Below, piece by piece: positions 15,147 to 23,059 of a DNA stretch of 33,886 nt (positions are counted from its first letter, which is position 1; the number at the start of each line of letters is the position of its first letter). Source of the DNA: Chloroflexaceae bacterium (GTDB lineage Bacteria > Chloroflexota > Chloroflexia > Chloroflexales > Chloroflexaceae); contig JAAURD010000026.1 of assembly GCA_012034075.1 (NCBI GenBank), forward strand, positions 1-33,886, given 5' to 3'. A program made the position numbers and the translations under genes. The notes below the pieces were generated by a model. It searched no databases and was not told where the DNA came from. It saw only the letters and a list, made by a program, of their open reading frames with translations.

Positions 15147-17409
15147 TTATTCGCCATAGCGGCATTGAATATCGAAAGCCCATTCGCCGAGGCGACCATA
15201 TTGGATAGCGCCATTGACGGGATTGATTTCGAGTTTGCCCTTTTCAAAGTATTGGACGGTGGTTAATTGAGCATCGACTTCTTCCTGTAGCTCTTCGGTA
15301 ATGGCTTGACCCAGGCGCCATTCACCCTGCCCGCCTTTGTAGAACGACTTGAAACTGTCACCAATATTGTGACGACCAGCAGCAATGCCATGCGCACTGG
15401 TATAGGTGTTGCCTAGATCAACCGGTTGAATCATGCGACGGACCTTGTCTTGCATCGGTAACTCTGGAAACGAGGGATCACCGTCGCGCTCCTCGTGCCA
15501 TTCCAGCAGGGCCGCTTCAAAGTATTGTACCACACGACCATCGCTGGGCCGAACAAATGCTTCGCCGAGGGGGCGCCCAAAGATGCCGGGGCCACCAAAT
15601 TCTTCCCAGGCACGGCGAAACCAGCCTTTGACATAATATTGGTTGCCCTCGAACAGTTTGGGGCCGAATGGGCCACCGGGAATGCCAAAGCTGCCATCGC
15701 GGGTCAGCGGTAGATTGCTCTTGGTTGCGCTGGGTAGCGGACCACCGGGGATACTCACGGAAGAGCAGTGCGGCGGGTTTGAGGCTATCGTCGATCCGAA
15801 AGAGGCCATAGTGCTCCTCGCGGGTATCCCAGCGCAGGGTCGGGCCTGAGTCGAAGTCACGCAGGGACCAGGCAAAAACGCCGGCGGTGTAGGGTTGGTC
15901 GTTGGCATCGGTTGCCAGGCTAGCATCGAGCATCGTTTGGTAGACGGCGGCCTGCTGTTCTTCGTTGTAGGCGCTGGTGCTACAGCGGGGACCAGAGGGC
16001 CAACCAAATTCTTGCAACAGGATTGGCTTATCGGTGTACTGGCGCAACTCAAAGAGCTGGCGGGCGGTATCTTCGGCGTTGTAGTTATGCACACTGATAA
16101 CGTCGCTGTAGTCTATCACGCGGCGACCATCGGGGCCGGCTTGCCAGAGATGATCATACTGGCCCATGCCGACGGTGACCAGATGGTTGGGGGCGAGATG
16201 ATGCACTTCATCGGCCATGCGACCAAGCCAGGAGAGCACCTGGGGCGCGTTGCCCTCGAGCCAGAAGTCATAATGATCCGGTTCGTTATGGATATCCCAG
16301 CCCAGAATGCGATCATCACCGGCAAAATTACCGACGATATCACGCAGATATTCGAGATGTTTCCACTCACCGGGGCTGCCCGGCTCAGGGAAGCTGTTGC
16401 TAAAATCGAAGAGTGTAACGAGCACCCGCATATCGAGGTCACCGGCAATTTGCACCAGTTCTTTCAGCCGTTTCACCGCCAGGTCTTTGCTAAACTCATA
16501 GGGCAGCAGAATGCGAATAGCATTGAGGCCCAGATGCTCATGGGCTACCTGTAGCTCACGTTGCATCTGGTGTGCGTCCCAGTTTCCCCACATATTTGCC
16601 CAGGGGCGCCATTGGGGATAGTAGTTGGCACCTTTGATGGTCACGGGCTGACCCAGACGGGTGAGATAGGCGCCGGAGACTTCGATAAAACCGCCCGGTG
16701 GCAGGCTGGTCGTATCGGCATCGGGTGGTTGTGGTTGCTCTTCGGGTTGATCGGGTGTTGCAGGTTGTGGATCGGCGGTGGCGGTCAGTTCGCGCCCCAG
16801 CAGGCCCAGCAGAATGCCCGCGTCGCCATGATCCTCAAACCGCGCTCGCTCAAACCACTGCACGGTGTAGGTCGCACCATCGTCGAGGGTAGCGCTCTGG
16901 GCCGGGCTGATGGGCAGACCAAAGAGCGCAAGACTCTCGGCCGCGCTGATGCCGGCATCGCCCAGCTCAAGGCCATAGCTGCGCCAGGTGGCTAAAAATG
17001 GCGAGCAGATATTCTGTTGGGTCTGGTCAAAAAAGAGGCAGCCTTCACGTGGCTGGTCGGCGGGCGGCGGGGAGGGCTGGCGCTGTGCCAGATCATCGGC
17101 ACCGAGCCGGCCTAAGAGCACATCATACGGAGGTGCGTTTTCCGGATGGACTTCGAGCCGGGCGCGTTCAAACAGTTGCACCGTGATCGTGCCGTTGTCG
17201 GTTTCCTGTTCGCGGGCGGGACTTAAGGGATAGCCAAAGACGGGCAATCCGCCCTGTTCCTCCCAGAAGGTGCGCAAACGACCATCAATACAATCAACAA
17301 TAACGGGCGCGGCTTCGGGAAAGCAGCGCGGTTCGGCTTGCGCTGGTGCCGCTGGCACCAGCGTGAGCGATACGAGCATGAGCAGCAACATGGTGAGATA
17401 TCGTTGCAT
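15147..17409 (-). CDS. secreted clan GH-A (cellulase-like) glycoside hydrolase flanked by repeat modules (single-base frameshift)
   Basis: A Sec signal (MQRYLTMLLLMLVSLTLVPA, cleavage after AQA) leads to two modules (residues about 28-112 and 131-217) with VFGYPLSPAREQ / VQLFERARLEVH and LFGLPISPA / VQWFERARFEDH. After a Pro-rich linker comes a TIM-barrel domain (about 245-560) with GANYYPQWRPWANMWGNWD, the acid/base motif GWDIHNEPDHYDFW and the nucleophile motif PILLQEFGWPSG, which fits GH5-type enzymes. Two further modules follow (IFGRPLGEAFV / VVQYFEAALLEWH; WRLGQAITEEL / VQYFEKGKLE). The frame breaks at the GGGG run 15747-15750; removing one base joins FREYP to GGPLPSATK, giving 753 residues. 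Extracellular polysaccharide cleavage is likely; the substrate is unknown. Confidence 0.85.
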
Positions 17410-17519
17410 GGGAGCATACCTCGCTTTCGTTGAGTCGTGTAGCGTGAGGATACCAGTATGTTCCGCTTGTATGGGCCTGCCCACGGTTACCGAATCACAG
17501 CAATTGATGGGCCTATCTG

Positions 17520-17856
17520 CTAGCCAATCGGCTGTCCTGGGGTAACCGGGTGGTCGGGTTGAAGCAACACGACCTGGCCTGCTTCGTTGTAGGCGCCGAG
17601 CACCAGGACTTCGGACATAAAATCGGCAACCTGGCGTGGTGGAAAGTTCACCACAGCAACAATGGTGCGGTTCAAGAGATCGTCCTTCTGGTAAAGCGCG
17701 GTAATCTGAGCGCTCGATTGCTTAATCCCCAGATCACCAAAATCGATCCAGAGCTTGTAGGCGGGCTTCCGCGCTTTGGGAAAATCTTCTACGCGGATGA
17801 TCCGACCAGTGACGAATGTTGATACGGGCAAAATCGTCAAACGTAACCAGATCCAT
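17520..17856 (-). CDS. csaA: CsaA-like tRNA-binding domain protein (single-base frameshift)
   Basis: Most of a CsaA/EMAP-II OB-fold is clear: RVEDFPKARKPAYKLWIDFG, GIKQSSAQITALY, VVNFPPRQVADFMSEVLVLG. The expected N-terminus (MDLVTFDDFARINI) lies in another frame starting at the ATG at 17856. The join falls at about 17809-17820, where removing one base gives a 111-residue protein of normal CsaA length. The alternative single-frame start at 17870 would give an implausible Trp/Leu-rich leader with the ribosome site almost touching it. CsaA proteins bind tRNA or act as export-linked chaperones. Confidence 0.8.
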
Positions 17857-17956
17857 ACAGCAGGTGACATCCTTTCAGACCAGAAGAGAACAACGGTTAC
17901 CGATGAGAAACAGCGCCTGGCTGTCCCTCATCGGCTGGCATAGCACGGATGATATG

Positions 17957-18166
17957 TTAGCTCTGTGGTTCGCTGGTTGTGAACCCAACGCCTTTGTGAG
18001 CACCATCGCAGAAGGGTTTATTTTCCGAAGCGCCACAGCGACAGAGATAGGCTTTGTTGCCTTTGACGGGGACTTCGTTGCCATTCGCATCGAGCACTTT
18101 GATTGTGCCTTCGAGGGCCAGCGGACCATTTTCAACAAGGGTAATGGTTACGGTTTCTTCAGCCAT
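17957..18166 (-). CDS. CDGSH iron-sulfur domain protein, 69 aa
   Basis: Contains the full zf-CDGSH motif, CRCGASENKPFCDGAHKGVG, with the three Cys and one His that hold a labile [2Fe-2S] cluster (Ala replaces Ser in CDGSH, as in many bacterial forms). The N-terminus (EETVTITLVENGPLALEGTI) matches the usual bacterial single-domain version. Such proteins are thought to act in iron-sulfur or redox handling. A GAGAG site precedes the ATG. Confidence 0.92.
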   Translation of the reverse strand: MAEETVTITLVENGPLALEGTIKVLDANGNEVPVKGNKAYLCRCGASENKPFCDGAHKGVGFTTSEPQS

Positions 18167-18257
18167 GATTTCTCTCTTTCTTGTTCTTGATTGTCAATAG
18201 AATCCAGATTTCCAGAGCGTTCAAGGTTGTTCAAGCTAGATTGTCATGCTCATGTCC

Positions 18258-18287
18258 ATTATACGTGAATCCGGGGTGAGTAGGCAA
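18258..18287 (-). promoter_or_regulatory. possible promoter for the CDGSH gene
   Basis: On the minus strand TTGCCT (18287-18282), 18 bp, TATAAT (18263-18258), 92 nt before the ATG at 18166. The -10 is perfect and the -35 partial. Confidence 0.4.
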
Positions 18288-18338
18288 TAGGTGCTGGCAG
18301 AAGTTTGCCTGTTCACGAGATGATTCCTGCAAAACGGT

Positions 18339-18372
18339 ATCCCCTGGTATTGCACCATGCAATACCGGGGAT
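18339..18372 (-). terminator. rho-independent terminator of the pilin gene
   Basis: ATCCCC-T-GGTATTGCA (18339-18354) pairs with TGCAATACCGGGGAT (18358-18372), leaving one bulged T. On the minus strand the stem is followed by ACCGTTTTGC, a short U-tract. It starts 23 nt after the pilin stop. Confidence 0.7.
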
Positions 18373-18394
18373 GCTAGAGTATGTATGGATTCGG

Positions 18395-18556
18395 TTATTG
18401 TGGTTCCAGGCCGCTGTTGATGTGGCTGAAGACTTCGCTGACTTTGCCGCCGAGCAGGGTCAGAATACCAATGACAACAATCGCAATAAGAACCAGAATA
18501 AGGGCATATTCGACCAGACCCTGACCTTCTTCCTTCGCAAAAAAGCTGCGTAACAT
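18395..18556 (-). CDS. Flp/Fap-type class III prepilin, 53 aa
   Basis: A 53-residue ORF with all features of Flp pilins: a short charged leader (MLRSFFAKEEG), the class III cleavage site G|QGLVEYAL with the Glu-Tyr pair at +5/+6, and one long hydrophobic helix (LILVLIAIVVIGILTLLGG) before a short polar tail. TadV-type peptidase would cleave it, and it would be assembled as a Flp/Tad pilus. The ribosome site GGGGGTGAG is strong. No tad assembly genes lie in this window, so the machinery must be elsewhere. A terminator follows directly, so it is a single-gene unit. Confidence 0.9.
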   Translation of the reverse strand: MLRSFFAKEEGQGLVEYALILVLIAIVVIGILTLLGGKVSEVFSHINSGLEPQ

Positions 18557-18717
18557 TGCTTACTCACCCCCTTTCCTTGATGATTATGAACAATTCGTGT
18601 CCAGCACGATCTTGTTGACACCAGTTTGCCGGTTCGGCGTCTACAAAACGTCCACAGAGAGAGCCAACAAGATGCGAATCGGAAGCGATTGTTTGTTAAG
18701 AGAAGCTAGTGAATTAC

Positions 18718-18746
18718 TTCACAAAATCGTCAGAGCATGGTATGAT
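18718..18746 (+). promoter_or_regulatory. promoter P1 of the HD-domain gene
   Basis: TTCACA (18718-18723), 17 bp, TATGAT (18741-18746), then AGG. It lies 94 nt before the ATG at 18840 and is nearly a copy of P2. Confidence 0.55.
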
Positions 18747-18769
18747 AGGTGAACCTGACGAATAGCCTC

Positions 18770-18798
18770 TTCACAAAAACCGGCTTGACTGTTATGAT
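18770..18798 (+). promoter_or_regulatory. promoter P2 of the HD-domain gene
   Basis: TTCACA (18770-18775), 17 bp, TATGAT (18793-18798), then AGG. Both hexamers, the spacing and the downstream AGG match P1 exactly, 52 bp further on. Confidence 0.6.
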
Positions 18799-18839
18799 AG
18801 GGCCGTTGACAAATGGTCATCGGAGATATTGAGGAAACT

Positions 18840-19424
18840 ATGACACTCGCTGAGAAGGCTCGAACCCTGCTCGAAGAATGGGTACAATCACCGAGCCTGC
18901 GTACTCACTGTGAAGCGGTCGCTTCATGTATGCGTTTTTTTGCCCAGCAACGGGACGCTGATGCCGATACCTGGGAGGCTGTCGGGATTTTGCACGATAT
19001 GGATTATGAACGCTACCCCAACCCGGACTTGGATGAGACCGGCCACCCCTATATTGCAGTGGCCTATCTGCGTGAGCAAGGCTGGGATGAAGCCATCTGC
19101 CGGGCTATTTTGAGCCATGCCAACTATACCGGGGTGGAGCGAACAACACCGATGGAACGGGTGCTCTTTGCGGTCGATGAATTGTCGGGTTTTGTGACAG
19201 CGGTGGCCCTGGTGCGACCAGACCGCAACATTGCCAGCGTAAAGGTCTCATCGGTGAGCAAAAAGCTGAAAGACAAAGCGTTTGCAGCGAAAGTCAACCG
19301 CAGCGATATTGCTCAGGGTGCGGTTGAACTGGGCTTGCCGCTGGAACAACTGATACAGCAGGTGCTGCATGCTATGCAGCAGGATGCCGAAAAACTGGGC
19401 TTAAACGGCAGTACGAGCGATTAG
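18840..19424 (+). CDS. HD-superfamily predicted hydrolase, 194 aa
   Basis: Belongs to the single-domain HD phosphohydrolase group (COG2316-like). An early His (SLRTHCEAVASCM) precedes the HD pair in VGILHDMDYERYPNPD, with further His/Asp positions in GHPYIAVAYL, AILSHANYTG and LFAVDELSGFVTAVAL, spaced as a metal-binding HD site. The ATG at 18840 has GAGG 5 nt upstream and is preferred to the start at 18813. The substrate is unknown; a phosphomonoester or nucleotide is usual for the superfamily. Two near-identical promoters lie upstream and a hairpin terminator downstream, so it is its own transcription unit. Confidence 0.85.
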   Translation: MTLAEKARTLLEEWVQSPSLRTHCEAVASCMRFFAQQRDADADTWEAVGILHDMDYERYPNPDLDETGHPYIAVAYLREQGWDEAICRAILSHANYTGVERTTPMERVLFAVDELSGFVTAVALVRPDRNIASVKVSSVSKKLKDKAFAAKVNRSDIAQGAVELGLPLEQLIQQVLHAMQQDAEKLGLNGSTSD

Positions 19425-19450
19425 TCAGCCGCAACCAGCTGCTGTCGCTG

Positions 19451-19480
19451 CTTTTCCCTGACTCAATCGGGTCAGGGAAA
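19451..19480 (+). terminator. terminator after the HD-domain gene
   Basis: TTTTCCCTGAC (19451-19461), loop of 8, GTCAGGGAAAA (19470-19480): an 11-bp perfect stem 26 nt after the stop. It separates this gene from the nuo promoter. Confidence 0.6.
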
Positions 19481-19546
19481 ACCGGATCACCGCTGCCACA
19501 TACCTGGCAGTACCCGTTCCCGGTGCGTCCCGGTACGAGATTGAGC

Positions 19547-19560
19547 CGTTTGTTCGGTCT
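19547..19560 (+). promoter_or_regulatory. upstream element shared with the xseA promoter array
   Basis: The sequence GTTTGTTCGGTC (19548-19559) is identical to 12 bases of the repeat units upstream of xseA (for example 4397-4408 and 4491-4502). It ends 12 bp before the nuo -35 box, where an activator site would sit. Confidence 0.5.
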
Positions 19561-19570
19561 TAACTGATTA

Positions 19571-19599
19571 TTGACATATGGTTAGATAAATGGTATCAT
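19571..19599 (+). promoter_or_regulatory. main promoter of the nuo operon
   Basis: A consensus TTGACA (19571-19576), exactly 17 bp, then TATCAT (19594-19599), 43 nt before the nuoA ATG. It is the best sigma-70-type promoter in the window. Confidence 0.8.
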
Positions 19600-19642
19600 T
19601 CTTTTTGAAGGTATATCATTCCACGTACAGGATGTAAATCCG

Positions 19643-19999
19643 ATGCTTGAAGCATATTTGCCCATCTTTGTATTGTTTCTGTTCGCGCTCTTTGTGGCAG
19701 TCTTTGTGATTAGCTTTTCTGCGCTGCTTGGCCCACAGAAACCCGGTGAGCGCAAGCTAAAGCCATATGAGTCAGGGATGGAACCGATTGGGCAGGCGAT
19801 ACGACGCTTTCCGGTCAAGTTCCATGTCGTGGCTATGCTCTTTATTTTGTTTGATATTGAAGTGGTCTTTTTCTTGCCGTATGCCCTGGTTTTCCGCGAA
19901 TTAAGCGTGTATGGGCTGGCTGTGATGGGTGTCTTCTTTCTGATTCTGGTGGTTGGGTTTGTGTATGAGTGGAAGAAAGGAGCATTACAATGGGAATAG
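19643..19999 (+). CDS. nuoA: NADH-quinone oxidoreductase subunit A
   Basis: A membrane subunit of complex I with three helices and the conserved loop [15 protein letters not shown] after helix 1, then [20 protein letters not shown] and FFLPYA. NuoA lies next to the quinone site and links the membrane and peripheral arms. Length (118) is typical. It is the first gene of the operon, and its last 10 bases overlap nuoB. Confidence 0.96.
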   Translation: MLEAYLPIFVLFLFALFVAVFVISFSALLGPQKPGERKLKPYESGMEPIGQAIRRFPVKFHVVAMLFILFDIEVVFFLPYALVFRELSVYGLAVMGVFFLILVVGFVYEWKKGALQWE

Positions 20000-20493
20000 A
20001 GCAAAAAGCCGGAAATCTGGGTTTTATTACAACGACGTTGGATGCCGCTGTCAACTGGGGCCGTACCAATGCAATGTGGCCGTTGACGTTTGGGCTGGCT
20101 TGCTGCGCGATTGAGATGATGGGTGCGCAGGCCAGCAATTATGATCTCTCACGCTTTGGGATGGAAATCAACCGTCCTTCACCGCGCCAGGCCGATCTCC
20201 TGATTGTGTCGGGGCGGGTGTCGCGTAAAATGGCACCGGTGGTGCGCCGCCTCTACGACCAGATGAGCGACCCGAAATGGGTCATTGCCATGGGTGATTG
20301 CGCTTCGTGTGGGGGGGTCTTTAATAATTACGCGATTGTGCAAGGGGTCGATGAAATTGTTCCGGTGGATGTGTTTGTGGCGGGTTGCCCACCTCGTCCG
20401 GAAGCCTTGATCGATGGCATTATGATGCTCCATGACAAGGTGCGGCGGGAGACGTTAGCTGGCAAGAGAGAGTCCGAATCCGGTGCGGGTTGA
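19990..20493 (+). CDS. nuoB: NADH-quinone oxidoreductase subunit B
   Basis: Carries the [4Fe-4S] cluster N2 that passes electrons to quinone. Ligands are visible as the paired Cys38-Cys39 in [11 protein letters not shown], Cys104 in MGDCASCGG and Cys133 in [10 protein letters not shown]. The ATG at 19990 gives the standard N-terminus and follows AGAAAGGAG; the in-frame GTG at 19969 lies on the ribosome site. It overlaps the end of nuoA, so the two are translationally coupled. Confidence 0.97.
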   Translation: MGIEQKAGNLGFITTTLDAAVNWGRTNAMWPLTFGLACCAIEMMGAQASNYDLSRFGMEINRPSPRQADLLIVSGRVSRKMAPVVRRLYDQMSDPKWVIAMGDCASCGGVFNNYAIVQGVDEIVPVDVFVAGCPPRPEALIDGIMMLHDKVRRETLAGKRESESGAG

Positions 20494-20524
20494 ACAGAAC
20501 GAGCCGGTGACGGCATAATCGTGC

Positions 20525-20538
20525 TGGCACATGTGCCA
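20525..20538. other. 14-bp perfect palindrome between nuoB and nuoC
   Basis: TGGCACATGTGCCA is identical on both strands. It lies in the 62-bp gap between nuoB and nuoC, 18 bp before the nuoC start. It might be a protein-binding site or an mRNA hairpin; there is no further evidence. Confidence 0.35.
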
Positions 20539-20555
20539 AAGCGAGTGGAGGCAGC

Positions 20556-21080
20556 ATGGCAATAGATAATCAGACTGTTCTGCAACGAGTCTCTTCGGCC
20601 TTCCCCGATGCAGTGCTATCGAGCAGCACGTTTAGGGATGATCTCACCGTGCAAATAGCCGCTGATCATCTGGTGGCCGTGACGCAGTTTTTGCGCGATG
20701 ACGCTGAGTTGCGCTATGTCTTGCTCGAAAATTTGTGCGGGGTTGATTATCTCGGTCGAGAGCCACGGTTTGAGGTGGTCTATCATCTCTTCTCGTTAGC
20801 CCAGGTCCATCGTCTCTGCCTGAAGGTGGGTGTGCCTGAAGAGCACCCGCATGTGCCGTCGGTGGTGGAGGTATGGCCGACCGCCAACTGGCAAGAGCGC
20901 GAGGCCTATGATATGTTTGGCATTATCTTTGATGGTCACCCGTCGCTGGAGCGTATTTTGATGCCCGACGATTGGGAGGGCCACCCACAACGCAAAGATG
21001 TTCCACTCGGTGGCGAAGAGGTGGCGTTTACCTTCAATGCCGAGCAAATCTACGCCCACAAGGTCTTTGCCAAAGAGTAG
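20556..21080 (+). CDS. nuoC: NADH-quinone oxidoreductase subunit C
   Basis: The 30-kDa peripheral subunit. The signature region is intact: VVEVWPTANWQEREAYDMFG, then IIFDGHPSLERILMPDDWEG and HPQRKDVPLGGE. NuoC has no cofactor and packs against NuoD and NuoB near the quinone site. It is separate from nuoD (not fused as in E. coli). A GGAGG site precedes the ATG. Confidence 0.96.
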   Translation: MAIDNQTVLQRVSSAFPDAVLSSSTFRDDLTVQIAADHLVAVTQFLRDDAELRYVLLENLCGVDYLGREPRFEVVYHLFSLAQVHRLCLKVGVPEEHPHVPSVVEVWPTANWQEREAYDMFGIIFDGHPSLERILMPDDWEGHPQRKDVPLGGEEVAFTFNAEQIYAHKVFAKE

Positions 21081-21098
21081 CGAGAAAGGTCCCGTCCG

Positions 21099-22337
21099 AT
21101 GTCAACAGCAACGCTGCATGTACCTAGCCCCAGTGAGATAACCAGGCCCGCAATGGCCGGTGAAAAAGAGACCATGGTGCTCAATCTGGGGCCAAACCAT
21201 CCCAGTACCCACGGGGTGTTGCGCCTGGTGGTTGAGCTTGATGGCGAAACCGTGGTCAATGTCGCCCCTGATATTGGCTTTCTCCATACCGGCATCGAAA
21301 AGAATATGGAGTACAAGACCTACCAGAAGGCGCTGGTGATGACCGATCGCACCGACTATCTGGCGCCGCTCTCCAATAATCTGGGCTATGTGCTGGCGGT
21401 CGAAAAGCTGTTGCAGTGTGACATCCCACTGCGTGCGCAGACCGCACGGGTGTTGCTCACCGAGTTGACGCGGATTGGCTCGCATTTGGTGTGGTTGGGC
21501 ACGCACGCGCTTGATCTGGCGGCGATGAGTGTCTTCCTCTATGCGTTTCGTGAACGTGAGCAAATTCTGGATATTTTTGAACTGGTCAGCGGCGCCCGCA
21601 TGATGACCAGTTACTTTCGTATTGGTGGGCTGGCCTATGACCTGACGGCGGACTTCTTGCCCACCGTGCGCCGCTTTCTCGAAGACATTCCGGCCCATAT
21701 TGATGAGTATGAAGATTTGCTGACGCATAACCCGTTGTGGCTGGAACGAACGGTGGGCGTTGGTGTGATAGATGCCGATGCGGCGCTGGCGTATGGCTTG
21801 AGCGGGGCTAATCTGCGTGCGAGCGGGGTATCGCTGGATATGCGCAAACTGGCGCCGTACTGTGGCTATGAGACCTACGATTTCGAGATACCCGTCGGTC
21901 AGAGCGGCGATATCTATGACCGCTATCTGGTACGGCTTGAGGAGATGCGCCAGAGTGTGCGAATATGTTGGGAAGCGTTTAAACGATTAGAGCAAATGGG
22001 ACCGGGGCCATATGTCACTGCTGACCGCAAGGTCGCACCGCCCCCCAAGCACGAGATTACCCATAGTATGGAGTCGCTGATCCATCACTTTAAGCTCTGG
22101 ACTGAAGGCTTTAAAGTGCCGCGTGGTGATGCCTATCTTGCAATCGAGTCGCCACGGGGGATTCTGGGGGTGTATGTGGTGAGCGATGGCGGGCCAAAGC
22201 CGTACCGTGTGCATTTTCGGGCACCGTCTTTCATTAACCTCCAATCGTTACCGCATATGGCAAAAGGTGGGATGATGGCCGACCTGGTTGCCCTGATTGC
22301 CAGTATGGACCCGGTGCTGGGTGAAGTAGACCGTTAA
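21099..22337 (+). CDS. nuoD: NADH-quinone oxidoreductase subunit D
   Basis: The 49-kDa subunit that forms the quinone-binding pocket with NuoB. The motif LNLGPNHPSTHGVLRLVVEL holds the conserved His pair, followed by PDIGFLHTGIEKNMEYKTY. The family end, MADLVALIASMDPVLGEVDR, is present. The N-terminus has about 25 extra residues before the first conserved motif, within the family's range. Starts 18 bp after nuoC. Confidence 0.97.
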   Translation: MSTATLHVPSPSEITRPAMAGEKETMVLNLGPNHPSTHGVLRLVVELDGETVVNVAPDIGFLHTGIEKNMEYKTYQKALVMTDRTDYLAPLSNNLGYVLAVEKLLQCDIPLRAQTARVLLTELTRIGSHLVWLGTHALDLAAMSVFLYAFREREQILDIFELVSGARMMTSYFRIGGLAYDLTADFLPTVRRFLEDIPAHIDEYEDLLTHNPLWLERTVGVGVIDADAALAYGLSGANLRASGVSLDMRKLAPYCGYETYDFEIPVGQSGDIYDRYLVRLEEMRQSVRICWEAFKRLEQMGPGPYVTADRKVAPPPKHEITHSMESLIHHFKLWTEGFKVPRGDAYLAIESPRGILGVYVVSDGGPKPYRVHFRAPSFINLQSLPHMAKGGMMADLVALIASMDPVLGEVDR

Positions 22338-22360
22338 GCTGTTGGTTTGATTGAGGACCT

Positions 22361-23059
22361 ATGTTACAAGAAACCTGTGCCGCTCAGATAGAGGCCATTC
22401 TTGCACGCTATGATCATCCGCGCAGTGCGGTGTTGCCGTTGCTCTACCTGGCGCAAGATACCTATGGGTATCTGACCAATGAAGCCATTCTGGAGGTAGC
22501 CAACTTGCTCAATCTACCGCAAACGGATGTGTTTGAGGTAGTGAGCTTTTACACCCTGTTTTATGACTATCCCGTAGGCAAGTGGGTGCTGCAAGTGTGT
22601 GACGATGTGCCGTGTTGCTACCTCGGCGCTGAGGAGGTACTGGCAGCGCTAGCCCAGAAGCTCGGTGTGCGTGAAGATCAGTTGACGCCGGATGGTCACT
22701 TTCTGGTGCAACGGGTCAAGTGCCTGGCAGCATGCCATCGCGCACCAGTCGTACAGGCCAACCTCGATTATATCTATGACGTCACCCCGGAGCGGGTAGA
22801 TGAGTTGCTGCGATCGCTGCGTGAACGGATTGGGTCGGGCGAAGTGCTGAGCGTTTCGGGCGCAACCGCGGAAGACTATGAGTATGCACCGGCTGGTCAC
22901 GTGCGTATGATTGAGCGGCGACTGGGCGACATACCAGCACCGCCTGCCCATGCTGCCAATGCAGCACCAGTGGCCGATGAGCCAGCATCCCAGGTCGAAA
23001 CTGATGTAGAAACCGATCGTACAAATGGAGTGGATCATGCTGCCGGCACCAGCGGATAG
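22361..23059 (+). CDS. nuoE: NADH-quinone oxidoreductase subunit E, with C-terminal extension
   Basis: The 24-kDa subunit carrying [2Fe-2S] cluster N1a. Ligands are in LQVCDDVPCCYLGAEEV and VKCLAACHRAPVVQANLDY, with DVFEVVSFYTLFYDYPVGKW before them. The conserved fold ends around residue 165; a further 65 or so residues are rich in Ala, Pro and acidic residues and look disordered. The last 23 bases overlap the methyltransferase gene. Confidence 0.95.
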   Translation: MLQETCAAQIEAILARYDHPRSAVLPLLYLAQDTYGYLTNEAILEVANLLNLPQTDVFEVVSFYTLFYDYPVGKWVLQVCDDVPCCYLGAEEVLAALAQKLGVREDQLTPDGHFLVQRVKCLAACHRAPVVQANLDYIYDVTPERVDELLRSLRERIGSGEVLSVSGATAEDYEYAPAGHVRMIERRLGDIPAPPAHAANAAPVADEPASQVETDVETDRTNGVDHAAGTSG

